Assembly: GCF_008727775.1 (NCBI RefSeq)
Contig: NZ_CP044232.1
Coordinates: 2,976,001-3,040,000 of the forward strand
Length of the DNA: 64,000 nt
From: Microbacterium lushaniae
GTDB lineage: Bacteria > Actinomycetota > Actinomycetes > Actinomycetales > Microbacteriaceae
Reading direction: 5' to 3'
Shown here piece by piece: positions 1 to 9,200 of the stretch (positions within the stretch are counted from its first letter, which is position 1; each line of letters starts with the position of its first letter). The notes under the pieces are model-generated. The model did no database searches and was not told where the DNA came from. It worked only from the letters and a program-made list of their open reading frames with translations. The position numbers and the translations under genes were made by a program.

Positions 1-789
1 GAACACGCCGGCCAGATCCGCGTCCTGCAGCACCCCCACGGCGCGCTCGGTCGTGCCCTTCGGGCTCGTGACCTGGCGGCGCAGTTCGCGCGGGTCCTCC
101 CCCGTCGCCTCCATCAGCGCCGCCGCGCCGATGAAGGTCTGCCCCGCCAGCATCCACGCCTCGGCCTCGGAGAATCCCTTGCGCACGGCCGCCTCGGCGA
201 GCTGCTCCACGAGCAGGAAGACGTAGGCCGGGCCCGACCCGGAGATCGTGGACAGCGCGTCGATCTGGGACTCGGGCACCTCCACCACCGCTCCCACCGT
301 CTCGAACAGGCGGCGGACGACCGCGATGTGGGCGGCGGATGCGGCGGCATCGGCCGCGAGGCCGGTGACGGCCTTGCCCACCAGTGCGGGCGTGTTCGGC
401 ATCGAGCGCAGCACGACCACGCGCGGGCCGAGGATCCCGGTGAAGGTCGCGAGCGGAACACCGGCGGCAAGGCTCACCACGATGGCCCCCTCGCGCACGT
501 GCGGAGCGATCTCCCGGAGCAGGCCCGGGACCATGGCGGGCTTGACGCCCACGAGCACGACGTCGGCGGAGGCCACCGCGACCGCATTCGCGTGCGGATC
601 CTCCTCGAGCGCGAGGCTCGTGACGCCCTCAAGCCCCGCGAGCTCGCCCGCCTTGGCCGCCGTGCGGTTCGTCACGGTGACAGCGGGCGCGAGTCCGGAG
701 CGCACGAGACCGCGAAGGATCGCGCCGCCCATGGATCCGGCTCCGAGGATCGCGACGGCGGGGAGGAGGTCGGACGGATCATCGGTCAT
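1..789 (-). CDS. proC: Pyrroline-5-carboxylate reductase (3' end cut by window edge)
   Basis: Last step of proline synthesis: NAD(P)H reduction of 1-pyrroline-5-carboxylate, in the cytosol. The first 263 residues are visible and the C-terminus lies beyond base 1. The N-terminus has the Rossmann motif ILGAGSMGGAI at about residues 14-24, and later the family's conserved stretch with VVVLRSMPNTPALVG and the dimer-domain segment STISGSGPAYVF. The family is about 270 residues, so only a few are missing. ATG at 787-789. It is divergent from an ArsR-type regulator, with 67 bp between the starts that hold a palindrome. Identification is secure; membership in any proline operon cannot be judged here. 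Confidence 0.96.
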   Translation of the reverse strand, partial: MTDDPSDLLPAVAILGAGSMGGAILRGLVRSGLAPAVTVTNRTAAKAGELAGLEGVTSLALEEDPHANAVAVASADVVLVGVKPAMVPGLLREIAPHVREGAIVVSLAAGVPLATFTGILGPRVVVLRSMPNTPALVGKAVTGLAADAAASAAHIAVVRRLFETVGAVVEVPESQIDALSTISGSGPAYVFLLVEQLAEAAVRKGFSEAEAWMLAGQTFIGAAALMEATGEDPRELRRQVTSPKGTTERAVGVLQDADLAGVF

Positions 790-815
790 GGCGCCATCCT
801 AGAAGAGGTCTCATT

Positions 816-850
816 CATTCTTGTCTTATATAAGCGCGTGCGCAAGAATG
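816..850. promoter_or_regulatory. Inverted repeat in the proC/arsR divergent promoter
   Basis: Perfect 8-bp arms CATTCTTG (816-823) and CAAGAATG (843-850) flank an A/T-rich core with TATAAG (829-834), a plausible -10 for the regulator gene. The arm centres are 27 bp apart. ArsR-type repressors commonly bind such repeats over their own promoter, so this is a candidate autoregulatory operator. Binding is inferred. Confidence 0.5.
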
Positions 851-856
851 TGTCGC

Positions 857-1234
857 ATGCACGCCCTCGACATCCTGGGAGACCCGGTCCGCCGCCGCAT
901 CGTCGAACTGCTCGGCGACGGCGAGCGCCGCGCGGGCGAGGTCGGCGAGGTCGTGCAGACGGAGTTCGGCATCAGCCAGCCCGCCGTGTCGCAGCACCTG
1001 AGAGTCCTGCGCGACGCGGGCTTCGCGAGCGTGCGGGCCGAGGGGACCCGGCGCCTGTACGCCCTCGAGCCCGAGGCGCTGGCCGAAGCCGACCGCTGGA
1101 TCGGGCAGTTCCGCCGCTTCTGGACGCCGCACCTCGACGCCCTCGGCACGGAGCTCGCCCGCGGCAGGCGCGATCGCCGCCGGGCCGCATCCGACGCCGC
1201 AGCACCGCCCACCCCCACCGAAGGAGAGTTCTGA
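857..1234 (+). CDS. ArsR-family winged-helix regulator
   Basis: Small DNA-binding repressor of 125 residues. It starts MHALDILGDPVRRRIVELL and has the ArsR helix-turn-helix FGISQPAVSQHLRVLRDAGF followed by a wing ending GTRRLYAL. No metal-binding cysteines are visible. This subtype usually pairs with an SRPBCC protein, and here the partner follows after a 1-bp gap. An in-frame ATG at 821 would add 12 residues (MSYISACARMCR), but these overlap the palindrome and do not resemble the family, so the ATG at 857 is preferred. Likely autoregulated through the repeat at 816-850. The inducer is unknown. Confidence 0.88.
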   Translation: MHALDILGDPVRRRIVELLGDGERRAGEVGEVVQTEFGISQPAVSQHLRVLRDAGFASVRAEGTRRLYALEPEALAEADRWIGQFRRFWTPHLDALGTELARGRRDRRRAASDAAAPPTPTEGEF

Positions 1235-1235
1235 C

Positions 1236-1901
1236 ATGGTCGACGTGAATAACGAGATCGACGCCGTCACGAGGGCGGTCCGCACCGAGGAGGTCGACGG
1301 CGCGTCCCGTCACGCGCAGAGCCTCACCCGCACCTACCCCTCGCCCCTCGCCGACGTGTGGGAGGCCACGACCACGGCGGAGCGGATCGCCCGCTGGTTC
1401 GCCCCGGTGGAGGGCGATCTGCGTCTGGGCGGCCACTATCAGGTGGTCGGCAACGCCGGCGGCACGATCCGGTCGTGCACCCCGCCGGAGGACGGGTCGG
1501 CCGAGTACCGGCTCACGTGGGAGTACGGCGGCGGCATGTCGTGGGTGACCGTCGGGCTACGGGCCGTCGGCGAGGAGGCCACCGAACTCACGCTCACCCA
1601 CACCGCCCGGGCGGAGGACCTCCCGCCCGGCTTCTGGGAGCAGTTCGGCCCGGGGGCCACCGGCGTGGGCTGGGACCAGGGGCTCCTCGGCCTGTCGCTT
1701 CACCTCACCGGCGCACCCGGTCCGCGGCCGGAGGACGCCTACACATGGCCGCTCACCGAGGAGGGGCGCGCGTTCACACGCCGCGCGGCGGATGCATGGG
1801 CGCACGCGCACATCGCCGCCGGCGCGGATGCGGAGGCCGCCGCCCGGGCGGCGGAGGCGACGTACGCCTTCTACAGCGGCGAGGAGCAGCCGCAGGGGTG
1901 A
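1236..1901 (+). CDS. SRPBCC / AHSA1-like domain protein
   Basis: A 221-residue protein whose middle (about 30-150) has the helix-grip signature of the AHSA1 branch of the SRPBCC superfamily: TYPSPLADVWEATTTAERI near the start, then RWFAPVEGDLRLGG, then a beta-strand with GMSWVTVGL. The family binds hydrophobic ligands in a pocket; the ligand is not known. The ribosome-binding site AAGGAGAG (1221-1228) lies 7 nt before the ATG. It is cotranscribed with the ArsR regulator just upstream, a widespread pairing in actinobacteria. The Ala-rich C-terminal tail (about residues 180-221) may be a helical extension. Function beyond fold is not assignable. Confidence 0.85.
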   Translation: MVDVNNEIDAVTRAVRTEEVDGASRHAQSLTRTYPSPLADVWEATTTAERIARWFAPVEGDLRLGGHYQVVGNAGGTIRSCTPPEDGSAEYRLTWEYGGGMSWVTVGLRAVGEEATELTLTHTARAEDLPPGFWEQFGPGATGVGWDQGLLGLSLHLTGAPGPRPEDAYTWPLTEEGRAFTRRAADAWAHAHIAAGADAEAAARAAEATYAFYSGEEQPQG

Positions 1902-1990
1902 GGGTGGCGCGTTCCGTCCCGCCGACGCCGGAGATATAGTCGATTCGCGGGCGGCCCGATCGCTCGCGACACAGTGCGGAGGACCTCCCC

Positions 1991-3103
1991 ATGACCCTGT
2001 TCGACGGAATCTCCTCACGACGCGTCGAGACGCCGCGGCTGAGCGTGACCGTGCTCGAGCGGGACGGGGACGATCCGTCCACCCCCGCCGATCGCACCGT
2101 CGCCTTCGTCCACGGCACCGTCGGGTCATCGCTCTTCTGGCAGGAGATCCTCCAGGACCTTCCCCGCGACCTCCGCGTGCTCGCCGTCGACCTTCGCGGG
2201 TACGGCGGCACCGAGAACGCACCGGTGGACGCCACGCGCGGGGTGCGCGACTTCAGCGACGACCTCGCCGCGACACTGGAGACGCTCGGCATCCACACCG
2301 CCCACCTCGTGGGCTGGTCGCTGGGCGCGGCGGTCATCCTGCAGTACGCGCTCGAGCACCCGGTGCTCTCGCTCACTCTCGAAGCGCCCATCTCCCCGTA
2401 CGGCTTCGGGGGCACCCGCCGGGACGGCACGCGCCTCACGTCCGACGACGCCGGCACCGGCGGCGGGATGGCGAACCCCGACTTCGTGCGACGCCTGGCC
2501 GCAGGCGACTCCGGCGAGGAGGCGGAGACGTCGCCCCGCAACATGTTCCGGGCGGGGTTCGTCTCGAGCGCGTACACGACGGAGCACGAAGACGTGTGGG
2601 TGGCGGCGATGCTCGCCACCTCGACCGCAGGCGGCAACTACCCGGGTGACTCCGTTCGCACCGATGCGTGGCCGGGGTACGCGGCGGGCACCACCGGCGT
2701 GCTCAATGCACTGTCACCGAAGTACTTCGACGTGTCGGGCATCGTCGACCTCGCCGACAAGCCGCCCCTCCTGTGGGTGCACGGCGCGGTGGACGCGATC
2801 GTGTCGGATGCGTCGGTCTACGAGCCGAACGACCTCGGGCGCCTGGGCATCCTGCCGGACTGGCCGGGGCCGGAGGTCGCCCCGCCGCAGCCCATGGTGT
2901 CGCAGACACGCGACGTGCTCGCCGCCTACGCGGATGCCGGCGGGGACGTGATGGAGATCGACCTGCCCGGTGTCGGCCACAGCCCGCACCTGGAGGCCCC
3001 CGCGCAGTTCCGTCACGCGCTGCTCACGCGCATCGGCTACGTCGGCGTCCCCGCCGACCCTGCGCCCTCGACCGAGGCCATCATCCTGCGATCGGCGGAC
3101 TGA
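1991..3103 (+). CDS. Alpha/beta-hydrolase fold protein
   Basis: 370 residues with an alpha/beta-hydrolase core: oxyanion segment FVHGTVGS at about 39-46, nucleophile elbow GWSLGA with Ser110, and a late GVGHSPH segment carrying the probable catalytic His. A long lid (about 135-270) separates the elbow from the C-terminal core, so the protein is larger than simple 280-residue members. The leader of about 45 nt holds a TATAGT -10 (1935-1940) and a GGAGG ribosome-binding site just before the ATG. No signal peptide, so cytosolic. Substrate is unknown; the fold covers esterases, haloperoxidase-like enzymes and C-C hydrolases. Confidence 0.85.
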   Translation: MTLFDGISSRRVETPRLSVTVLERDGDDPSTPADRTVAFVHGTVGSSLFWQEILQDLPRDLRVLAVDLRGYGGTENAPVDATRGVRDFSDDLAATLETLGIHTAHLVGWSLGAAVILQYALEHPVLSLTLEAPISPYGFGGTRRDGTRLTSDDAGTGGGMANPDFVRRLAAGDSGEEAETSPRNMFRAGFVSSAYTTEHEDVWVAAMLATSTAGGNYPGDSVRTDAWPGYAAGTTGVLNALSPKYFDVSGIVDLADKPPLLWVHGAVDAIVSDASVYEPNDLGRLGILPDWPGPEVAPPQPMVSQTRDVLAAYADAGGDVMEIDLPGVGHSPHLEAPAQFRHALLTRIGYVGVPADPAPSTEAIILRSAD

Positions 3104-3105
3104 CC

Positions 3106-4098
3106 GTGAGTGCATCCGGAGGCGGCCGCGCCATCATCGCGGCATTCCTGGCGAACATGGGCATCGCGATCGCGAAGTTCCTCGCGTGGCTGGCCTCAGG
3201 CTCGGCGTCGATGCTCGCGGAGGCGATCCACTCGCTCGCCGACTCCGGCAACCAGCTCCTGCTGCTGCTGGGCGGGCGGCGCGCGCGGCGCAGCGCCGAC
3301 CGCGAGCATCCGTTCGGCTACGGGCGCGAACGCTACGTGTACGCGTTCGTGGTGTCGATCATCCTCTTCTCCGTCGGGGGACTGTTCTCCCTCTACGAGG
3401 GAGTGGACAAGCTGACGCACCCGCACGAGCTCGAGAACGTGTGGATCCCGATCACCGTGCTGGTCATCGCGATCGTCCTGGAGTCGTTCTCCCTGCGCAC
3501 GGCCGTCAAGGAGAGCAATCGCGTCCGCGAGCCCGGCCAGTCGTGGGTGTCGTTCGTGCGCCGCTCCAAGGCCCCCGAGCTGCCGGTCGTGCTGCTGGAG
3601 GACATCGCGGCCCTCACCGGCCTGGTGTTCGCCCTGTTCGGTGTCGGCCTCGCCGCCATCACCCACAACCCGATCTTCGACGCGATCGGCACGCTCCTGA
3701 TCGGCGCGCTCCTGATCCTCGTCGCGATCGTCCTGGGCATCGAGACCAAGAGCCTGCTCGTCGGGGAGGGCGCCACCGAGGCCGACCACGACCGCATCGT
3801 CGCCGCCATCGAGGACGGCCCCGAGGTCGATCGCGTGATCCACCTGAAGACCCTGTACCTCGGACCCGACGAGCTGCTGGTGGCGGCCAAGCTCGCCCTG
3901 CCGGCAGACGCGCCGCTGACCACGGTGGCTGCACACATCGACACCGTCGAGCAGCGCATCCGCGCGGCAGTGCCGGTCGCGCGTGCGATCTATCTCGAGC
4001 CCGACCTCGACCGCACCGGCACGGGGGAGGCGCCGGATGCTGCCACGGCGGGACGCTCGGCCGGCGCGCACGCGGACGGGAGCCCCGCGGCGGGCTGA
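3106..4098 (+). CDS. Cation diffusion facilitator (metal efflux) transporter
   Basis: 330-residue inner-membrane CDF protein. Several transmembrane helices are evident (for example about 9-29, 80-100 and 110-130), with the transport-site motif H42-x3-D46 in HSLADSGNQ and a second acidic pair in LLEDIAALTG. The cytoplasmic C-terminal domain has the usual ferredoxin-like strand pattern (about 215-300). CDF proteins exchange Zn2+, Mn2+ or Fe2+ for protons; the metal cannot be set from sequence alone. The GTG start is 2 bp after the hydrolase stop, so the two genes are probably cotranscribed. The last 30 residues are disordered and Ala/Gly-rich. Family assignment is firm. Confidence 0.92.
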   Translation: MSASGGGRAIIAAFLANMGIAIAKFLAWLASGSASMLAEAIHSLADSGNQLLLLLGGRRARRSADREHPFGYGRERYVYAFVVSIILFSVGGLFSLYEGVDKLTHPHELENVWIPITVLVIAIVLESFSLRTAVKESNRVREPGQSWVSFVRRSKAPELPVVLLEDIAALTGLVFALFGVGLAAITHNPIFDAIGTLLIGALLILVAIVLGIETKSLLVGEGATEADHDRIVAAIEDGPEVDRVIHLKTLYLGPDELLVAAKLALPADAPLTTVAAHIDTVEQRIRAAVPVARAIYLEPDLDRTGTGEAPDAATAGRSAGAHADGSPAAG

Positions 4099-4110
4099 CA
4101 GACTGGCCCG

Positions 4111-5043
4111 GTGGAGTACTGCATTTTCACCGAGCCGCAGCAGGGCTACGACTACGACGACCAGCTCGCCTTCGCCCTGACGGCCGAGCGCCTCGGATTC
4201 GACGCGTTCATCCGCTCCGACCATTACCTGCGCATGGGTGAGGGCGATCCCCTTCCCGGCGGCACGGATGCGTGGACGACGCTCGCCGGCCTCGCCCGCG
4301 AGACCAGCCGCATCCGCCTGGGCACCCTCGTCTCCTCCGCGACGCACCGTCTTCCCGGCGTGCTCGCGGTGCAGGTGGCGCAGGTCGACCGGATGTCGGG
4401 TGGCCGGGTGGAGTTCGGCCTCGGCACGGGCTGGTTCGAGCGCGAGCACCGTGCGTACGGCATCCCGTTCCCGGCGAAGCGGTTCGGCATCCTCGAGGAG
4501 CAGCTGGCCATCCTCACCGGCATGTGGCAGACGCCCGTCGGTGAGCGGTTCGACTTCGCCGGCGAGCACTACACCGTCGAAGACTCCCCCGCCCTGCCCA
4601 AGCCCGTCCAGACCCGCATGCCGGTCATCGTCGGCGGCGGCGGGCCCCGCCGCACTCCCGCGGTGGCGGCGCGGTTCGCGACGGAGTTCAACATCGGCTT
4701 CGTGCCCGAGCCGACCGTGGCCGAGAAGTTCGCCGGCGTACGCGCGGCGTGCGCGGCGATCGATCGCGACCCCGGCACGCTCAAGCTCTCCGTGGCGACT
4801 CCGACACTGGCCGGAGCATCCGAGGCCGACCTCACCCGCCGCGCGGCGACGCTCGGCCGGGATCTGGAGGAGTACCGCAGCAACGGCGGCAATGTCGCGG
4901 GCGGACGGGCGGAGATCACCGCCAAGGTCGAGCGACTCCAGGCTCTCGGCGCCGAGCGGGTCTACTTCCAGCTCATGGACATGGGCGACCTCGAGCAGCT
5001 CGAGTACCTCGGCTCCGAAGTGCTGCCGCACCTCCCGCGCTGA
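4111..5043 (+). CDS. LLM-class (luciferase-like) flavin/F420 oxidoreductase
   Basis: 310-residue TIM-barrel enzyme of the luciferase-like monooxygenase superfamily. Typical marks are MEYCIFTEPQQG at the start, the strand IRLGTLVSSATHRLP (about 68-82), the GGRVEFGLGTGWFEREH loop (about 95-111), and MPVIVGGGGPRRT. The length and the FGLGTGW segment resemble F420-dependent members, common in actinobacteria, but FMN-dependent members cannot be excluded. Starts with GTG; a CAGACT hexamer (4099-4104) ends 6 nt before it, so a leaderless transcript is possible. Substrate unknown. Confidence 0.88.
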   Translation: MEYCIFTEPQQGYDYDDQLAFALTAERLGFDAFIRSDHYLRMGEGDPLPGGTDAWTTLAGLARETSRIRLGTLVSSATHRLPGVLAVQVAQVDRMSGGRVEFGLGTGWFEREHRAYGIPFPAKRFGILEEQLAILTGMWQTPVGERFDFAGEHYTVEDSPALPKPVQTRMPVIVGGGGPRRTPAVAARFATEFNIGFVPEPTVAEKFAGVRAACAAIDRDPGTLKLSVATPTLAGASEADLTRRAATLGRDLEEYRSNGGNVAGGRAEITAKVERLQALGAERVYFQLMDMGDLEQLEYLGSEVLPHLPR

Positions 5044-5061
5044 TCCTGCTCCGCGGCGGGG

Positions 5062-5523
5062 TCAGCGGCGGCCGGCGAAGAAGCGCCGAAGCAGCGCCAG
5101 CGACGCCTCCGCCTCGACGCCGGCGACCACCTCCACGCGGTGCGGCAGGCGGCGGTCGCGCACGACGTCGTACATCGAGCCGGCGGCGCCGGCCTTGTCC
5201 TCCCACGCGCCGAACACCAGCCGCGGGACGCGGGCCTGCAGCACCGCCCCCGCGCACATGACGCACGGCTCGAGGGTCACCACGAGCGTGCAGCCGGCGA
5301 GGTGCCACGTGCCCGCGGATGCCGCCGCCTCCCGCAGGGCGACCACTTCGGCGTGGGCGGTGGGGTCGTGCGTGAGTTCGCGCAGGTTGCGTCCCTCGCC
5401 GATCACCGTGCCGGCGGCATCGGTCACCACCGCTCCCACCGGAACGTCGCCGTCGGCTCCGGCCCGCTCGGCCAGCGCGAGCGCGCGGCGCATCGCGACG
5501 AGGTCGCCGGGCGGGACGGTCAT
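5062..5523 (-). CDS. tadA: tRNA-specific adenosine deaminase
   Basis: Deaminates A34 to inosine in the anticodon of tRNA-Arg(ACG). The 153-residue protein has the zinc-dependent deaminase signature: HAE (His57, proton-shuttle Glu59) and PCVMC (Cys87, Cys90). The length and the C-terminal helix RFFAGRR fit bacterial TadA rather than a free-nucleoside deaminase, though guanine deaminases share the motifs. Its substrate tRNA is encoded in this window at 46424-46496. Divergent from upp, with 44 bp between the starts. Confidence 0.93.
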   Translation of the reverse strand: MTVPPGDLVAMRRALALAERAGADGDVPVGAVVTDAAGTVIGEGRNLRELTHDPTAHAEVVALREAAASAGTWHLAGCTLVVTLEPCVMCAGAVLQARVPRLVFGAWEDKAGAAGSMYDVVRDRRLPHRVEVVAGVEAEASLALLRRFFAGRR

Positions 5524-5555
5524 GCGGCTCCGAGTTTCGGACGGGGTCGAGCGGA

Positions 5556-5561
5556 TAGATT
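5556..5561 (+). promoter_or_regulatory. -10 hexamer of leaderless upp promoter
   Basis: TAGATT ends 6 nt before the upp ATG (5568) and no ribosome-binding site is visible. This places the transcription start at or next to the start codon. No convincing -35 is seen. Confidence 0.5.
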
Positions 5562-5567
5562 GAGCCT

Positions 5568-6199
5568 ATGCGTGTGCACGTGGCCGACCACCCCCTCATC
5601 ACCCACAAACTGACGGTGCTGCGTGACGCGCGCACCCCATCGCCGGTGTTCCGGCAGCTCACGGAGGAACTCGTGACGCTGCTGGCGTACGAGGCCACCC
5701 GCGGGGTGCGCGTCGAACCGCACGAGATCCAGACTCCCGTCACGACGACGGTGGGCGTGCGCATCAGCGAGCCCCGCCCCTCGTGGTGCCGATCCTGCGC
5801 GCGGGGCTGGGCATGCTCGAAGGCATGGTCAAGCTCCTGCCCACCGCCGAGGTCGGCTTCCTCGGGATGGTGCGTGACGAGGAGACCTTCGAGCCGAAGA
5901 CCTACGCCGAGCGGCTTCCCGACGACCTCAGCGACCGCCAGTGCTTCGTGCTGGATCCGATGCTCGCCACGGGCGGCTCGCTCGGCGCCGCGATCGATTT
6001 CCTGTTCCGCCGCGGCGCGCAGGATGTCACCGCGATCTGCCTGCTCGGCGCGCCGGAGGGCGTCGCCGCGATCGAGAAGCAGGTCGACGGGCGCGACGTG
6101 ACCCTGGTGCTGGGCGCGCTGGATGAGCGCCTCGACGAGAAGGGGTACATCGTGCCCGGCCTCGGCGACGCCGGCGACCGCCTCTACGGAACCGTCTGA
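5568..6199 (+). pseudogene. upp: Uracil phosphoribosyltransferase, frameshifted
   Basis: Salvage enzyme converting uracil and PRPP to UMP. Frame 1 encodes [15 protein letters not shown] through ISEPRP; the rest ([14 protein letters not shown] through the PRPP-binding [15 protein letters not shown] to the C-terminal [14 protein letters not shown]) is in another frame. Adding one C to the run at 5777-5780 joins them as [15 protein letters not shown] and restores a normal 210-residue Upp. Every catalytic motif is otherwise intact. The change is therefore either a very recent mutation or a sequencing error in a C-run. A weak inverted repeat (6196-6201 with 6214-6219) follows and could end transcription between the convergent genes. 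Confidence 0.9.
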
Positions 6200-6215
6200 C
6201 CACTTCAGGGAACGG

Positions 6216-9200
6216 TCAGGCGGGCACGAGCGTGGCTGCCGGGGTGGCGGCGGCCACCAGGCGCGCGAAGGCGCTCAGGCGCGCGACACCCTCGGGCGTG
6301 CGCGGCAGGTCGTCGAGCAGTCCGGGCGAGTAGACCAGGTACGCCGCCTGCATCGCACGCGACAGCGCGACGTTGATGCGGTTGGCCAGCAGCAGGAACT
6401 CCGGACCGCGCGGCGCATCCCGCCCGGAGGATGCCGCGAGCGACACGATCGCCACGACCGCCTCCTGCCCCTGGAACCGGTCGACGGTGCCCACCGGCAC
6501 GGTGGGGAACCCGGATGCGGCGAGCGCCTCCTCCACCGCGACCTGCTGGGCGTTGTAGGGCGTCACGACGATGATGTCCTCCGGCGCCAGCGGCCGGGGC
6601 GCCAGCATCCGCACGGCGCCGTCGTCGTCGACGTCGGTGGCCGTCCACGAGCGGCCCACGAGGTCGGACACGATCCGTACGACCTCGGCCGCCTCTTCGG
6701 GCGAGGACGTGGCGTTGCCGGAGTGCCGCAGCGGAATCGGATGCACGCCCGGCTCGATGCCCTCGAGCTCGCGCAGGGCCGTGGAGGGGTGGGAGGCGAG
6801 CTTGCCCTCGTACGACAGGCGCGACACGGGGCCGGCCACCCGCGGATGCATGCGCCATGTGCGCGAGAGGAAGTAGCCGTACTCCGGCGGCACGACTTCG
6901 GCGCCGTCCATCACCCAGCCCAGCGCCGAGGTGTCCACCGGCTCGGGGTGCGTGCCCTGCGACACCTGCGGCAGCTGCTGCGGGTCGCCCAGCAGCAGCA
7001 GGCGCGGCGCGGCGAGCGAGACGGCGATCGTGGAGGCGAGGGAGAACTGGCCCGCCTCGTCGATGACGAGGAGGTCGAGGCTCCCGCGCGGGATGCGTCC
7101 CTCGTGGGAGAAGTCCCACGCCGTGCCACCCACGACGAATCCGCCCGACGCGTGCTCGGCGGTGAAGGCGGCGAGGCCGTTGCGCGGGAGCGGCGTGAAG
7201 GAGGTCTTCGCCTCCGGGTCCTTCGGGGTCTTCGCCACGAGGGATGCCGGCACCCCTGCGGCGACCACGCGGTCGAGCATGTGCTCCACGACGGCGTGCG
7301 ACTGCGCCACGACACCGATCTTGTACCCGCGCTCGGCAACCAGTCGAGCGATGACGTGGGAGCCGACGTAGGTCTTCCCCGTCCCGGGCGGGCCCTGCAC
7401 GGCGAGATAGCTGCGGTCCCGGTCGGCGACGCTGCGCACGATCGCGGCGACGTCGTCGCCCGCGGAGGGCGTGAGCGCCCCCTGTCCCTGCGTGCGCGGC
7501 GGGCGGCGCAGCAGGATGTCGGTGGCAGCGTCGGCCGGAAGCTGCGGGGCTGCGGCCAGTGCGGCATCCGCCCACGCGTCGATCGCGGCCTGCTGGTTGC
7601 CCGCGCGCGGCGGGGCGGCGGGCGTGAGGGCCAGCGGCAGCTCGCTCCAGGTGTTGCCGTCGACGGCGGTCTCCTCCACGATCGCGCCGTCGTCGAGCAC
7701 GTCGACAACACGCACCCACCGTGCGCCGTGGATCCACCGCGGGCGCGGCTGGTAGGGGAACGGCGCGGGCAGGTCGTAGATCGCGAACGGCTCGCCCCCC
7801 GCGGTGAGGCGGGTGCCGGGGGCGACATCGCCCCGCAGCTGCAGGATGCGGCGTTCTGCTCCCCTTCCCGACTCGGCGAAGTGCCAGTCGGTCAGCACGC
7901 GGGAGCGCGCGGCATCCACCACGACGACATCGCGCGTGTCCTCCCACACCGAGACCGGTTCGCGCAGGCGCAGGAAATGCGTGGCCCAGAAGGACTTCGC
8001 CTCGCGCGGGTAGTAATCGATGGCCGCCGCGCCCAGCCGCAGCGCACCGGCCTGGGCCTCGGGCGCGTCGGCCGCCCACCGCTGCAGGGCGGTCGCCCGC
8101 GGCGACTCGGCGTAGACGACCTCGTCGGGCTCGAGTCCGCGGGCCGGCACCAGCCCCGCCTCGCGGGCACGGTCGACGAGCCAGTCGCGCAGGCGCCGCG
8201 TGGAGACGCAGTCGTAGCGGTTGTAGTCGGCGAGGTCGGCGAGGATCGCCTCGGACGCGGCGGTGTCGCCGTCGTCGGCGAGTGCCCGCGCCTCCACGTA
8301 CCGCACGATCGAGTCGTCGCCGCGCTGCACGTCGGAGGTGCGCACCTCGTCGCCCATGTACAGCGGCTCGAGCTTCTTGATCGAGTACGACCGCGACCCC
8401 ACGCGCAGCGCGCGGCGCACGATGGGATACAGGTCGACGAAGACGCCTTCGCGCAGCAGGCGGTCGACGTCGCCCTCCCGCACGCCGTAGCGCGCCGCCA
8501 TCGTGAGCAGGTGGGCCGGCTCGTAGGGCGCGTAGTGATAGATGTGCATGTCGGGATGCTGCGACCGCCGCAGCGCGATGAGGTCGAGGAACCGCTCCAG
8601 CGCCGCCTTCTCGGCGGCGAAGTCGTGCGCCCACAGCGCCGAGTACTGCTCGCGCATGTCGATCCAGCCGAAGAGGTAGTCCAGCCCCCACTGGCCGCTC
8701 TCACCCTCGGTGTAGAGGGGGTCGCCCTCGAAGTCGAAGAAGAGATCGCCCAGGTCGGGACGCGGCAGCGCGCCCAGCGCCTGCGGCGCCACGACCTCGT
8801 ACACCGGCACCGCCGCAGCGTCTGCCGCAGCGGGGTCTGGGCTCTGCAGCTGCAGCTTCGCCTGCGTGCGCAGCGACGCGAAGGTGTCGGCGCTCATGCC
8901 GTCGGGCGCCTCGGTCGCACCGGCGAGCGCATCGATCGTGCGGATGCCCGCCGCCGTGAGACGGGCCCGCTGAACGGGGCGCATGCCGGCGACCAGCAGC
9001 AGGTCGCGGTGGACGACGACCTCGAGCTCGCACGTGGGGCAGCGCCCGCATGCGACCACGGCGAGGTCGCCGCGCGGGTCTGCCCACGCGATCGGCTCGC
9101 CCGCGGCGCCGAGGTCGACGCGGCGGTCGGCGATGAGCGCGCGCAGGCGCTCGCGCCGCAGTCCGAAGACGGGCAGCAGGTCGTCGACGTCGTGCGTGCT

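Noticed and set aside
5777..5783. Programmed frameshift in upp
   Set aside because: No slippery heptamer, stop codon or downstream structure typical of programmed shifts, and Upp is not known to use one. A deletion or sequencing error is simpler.
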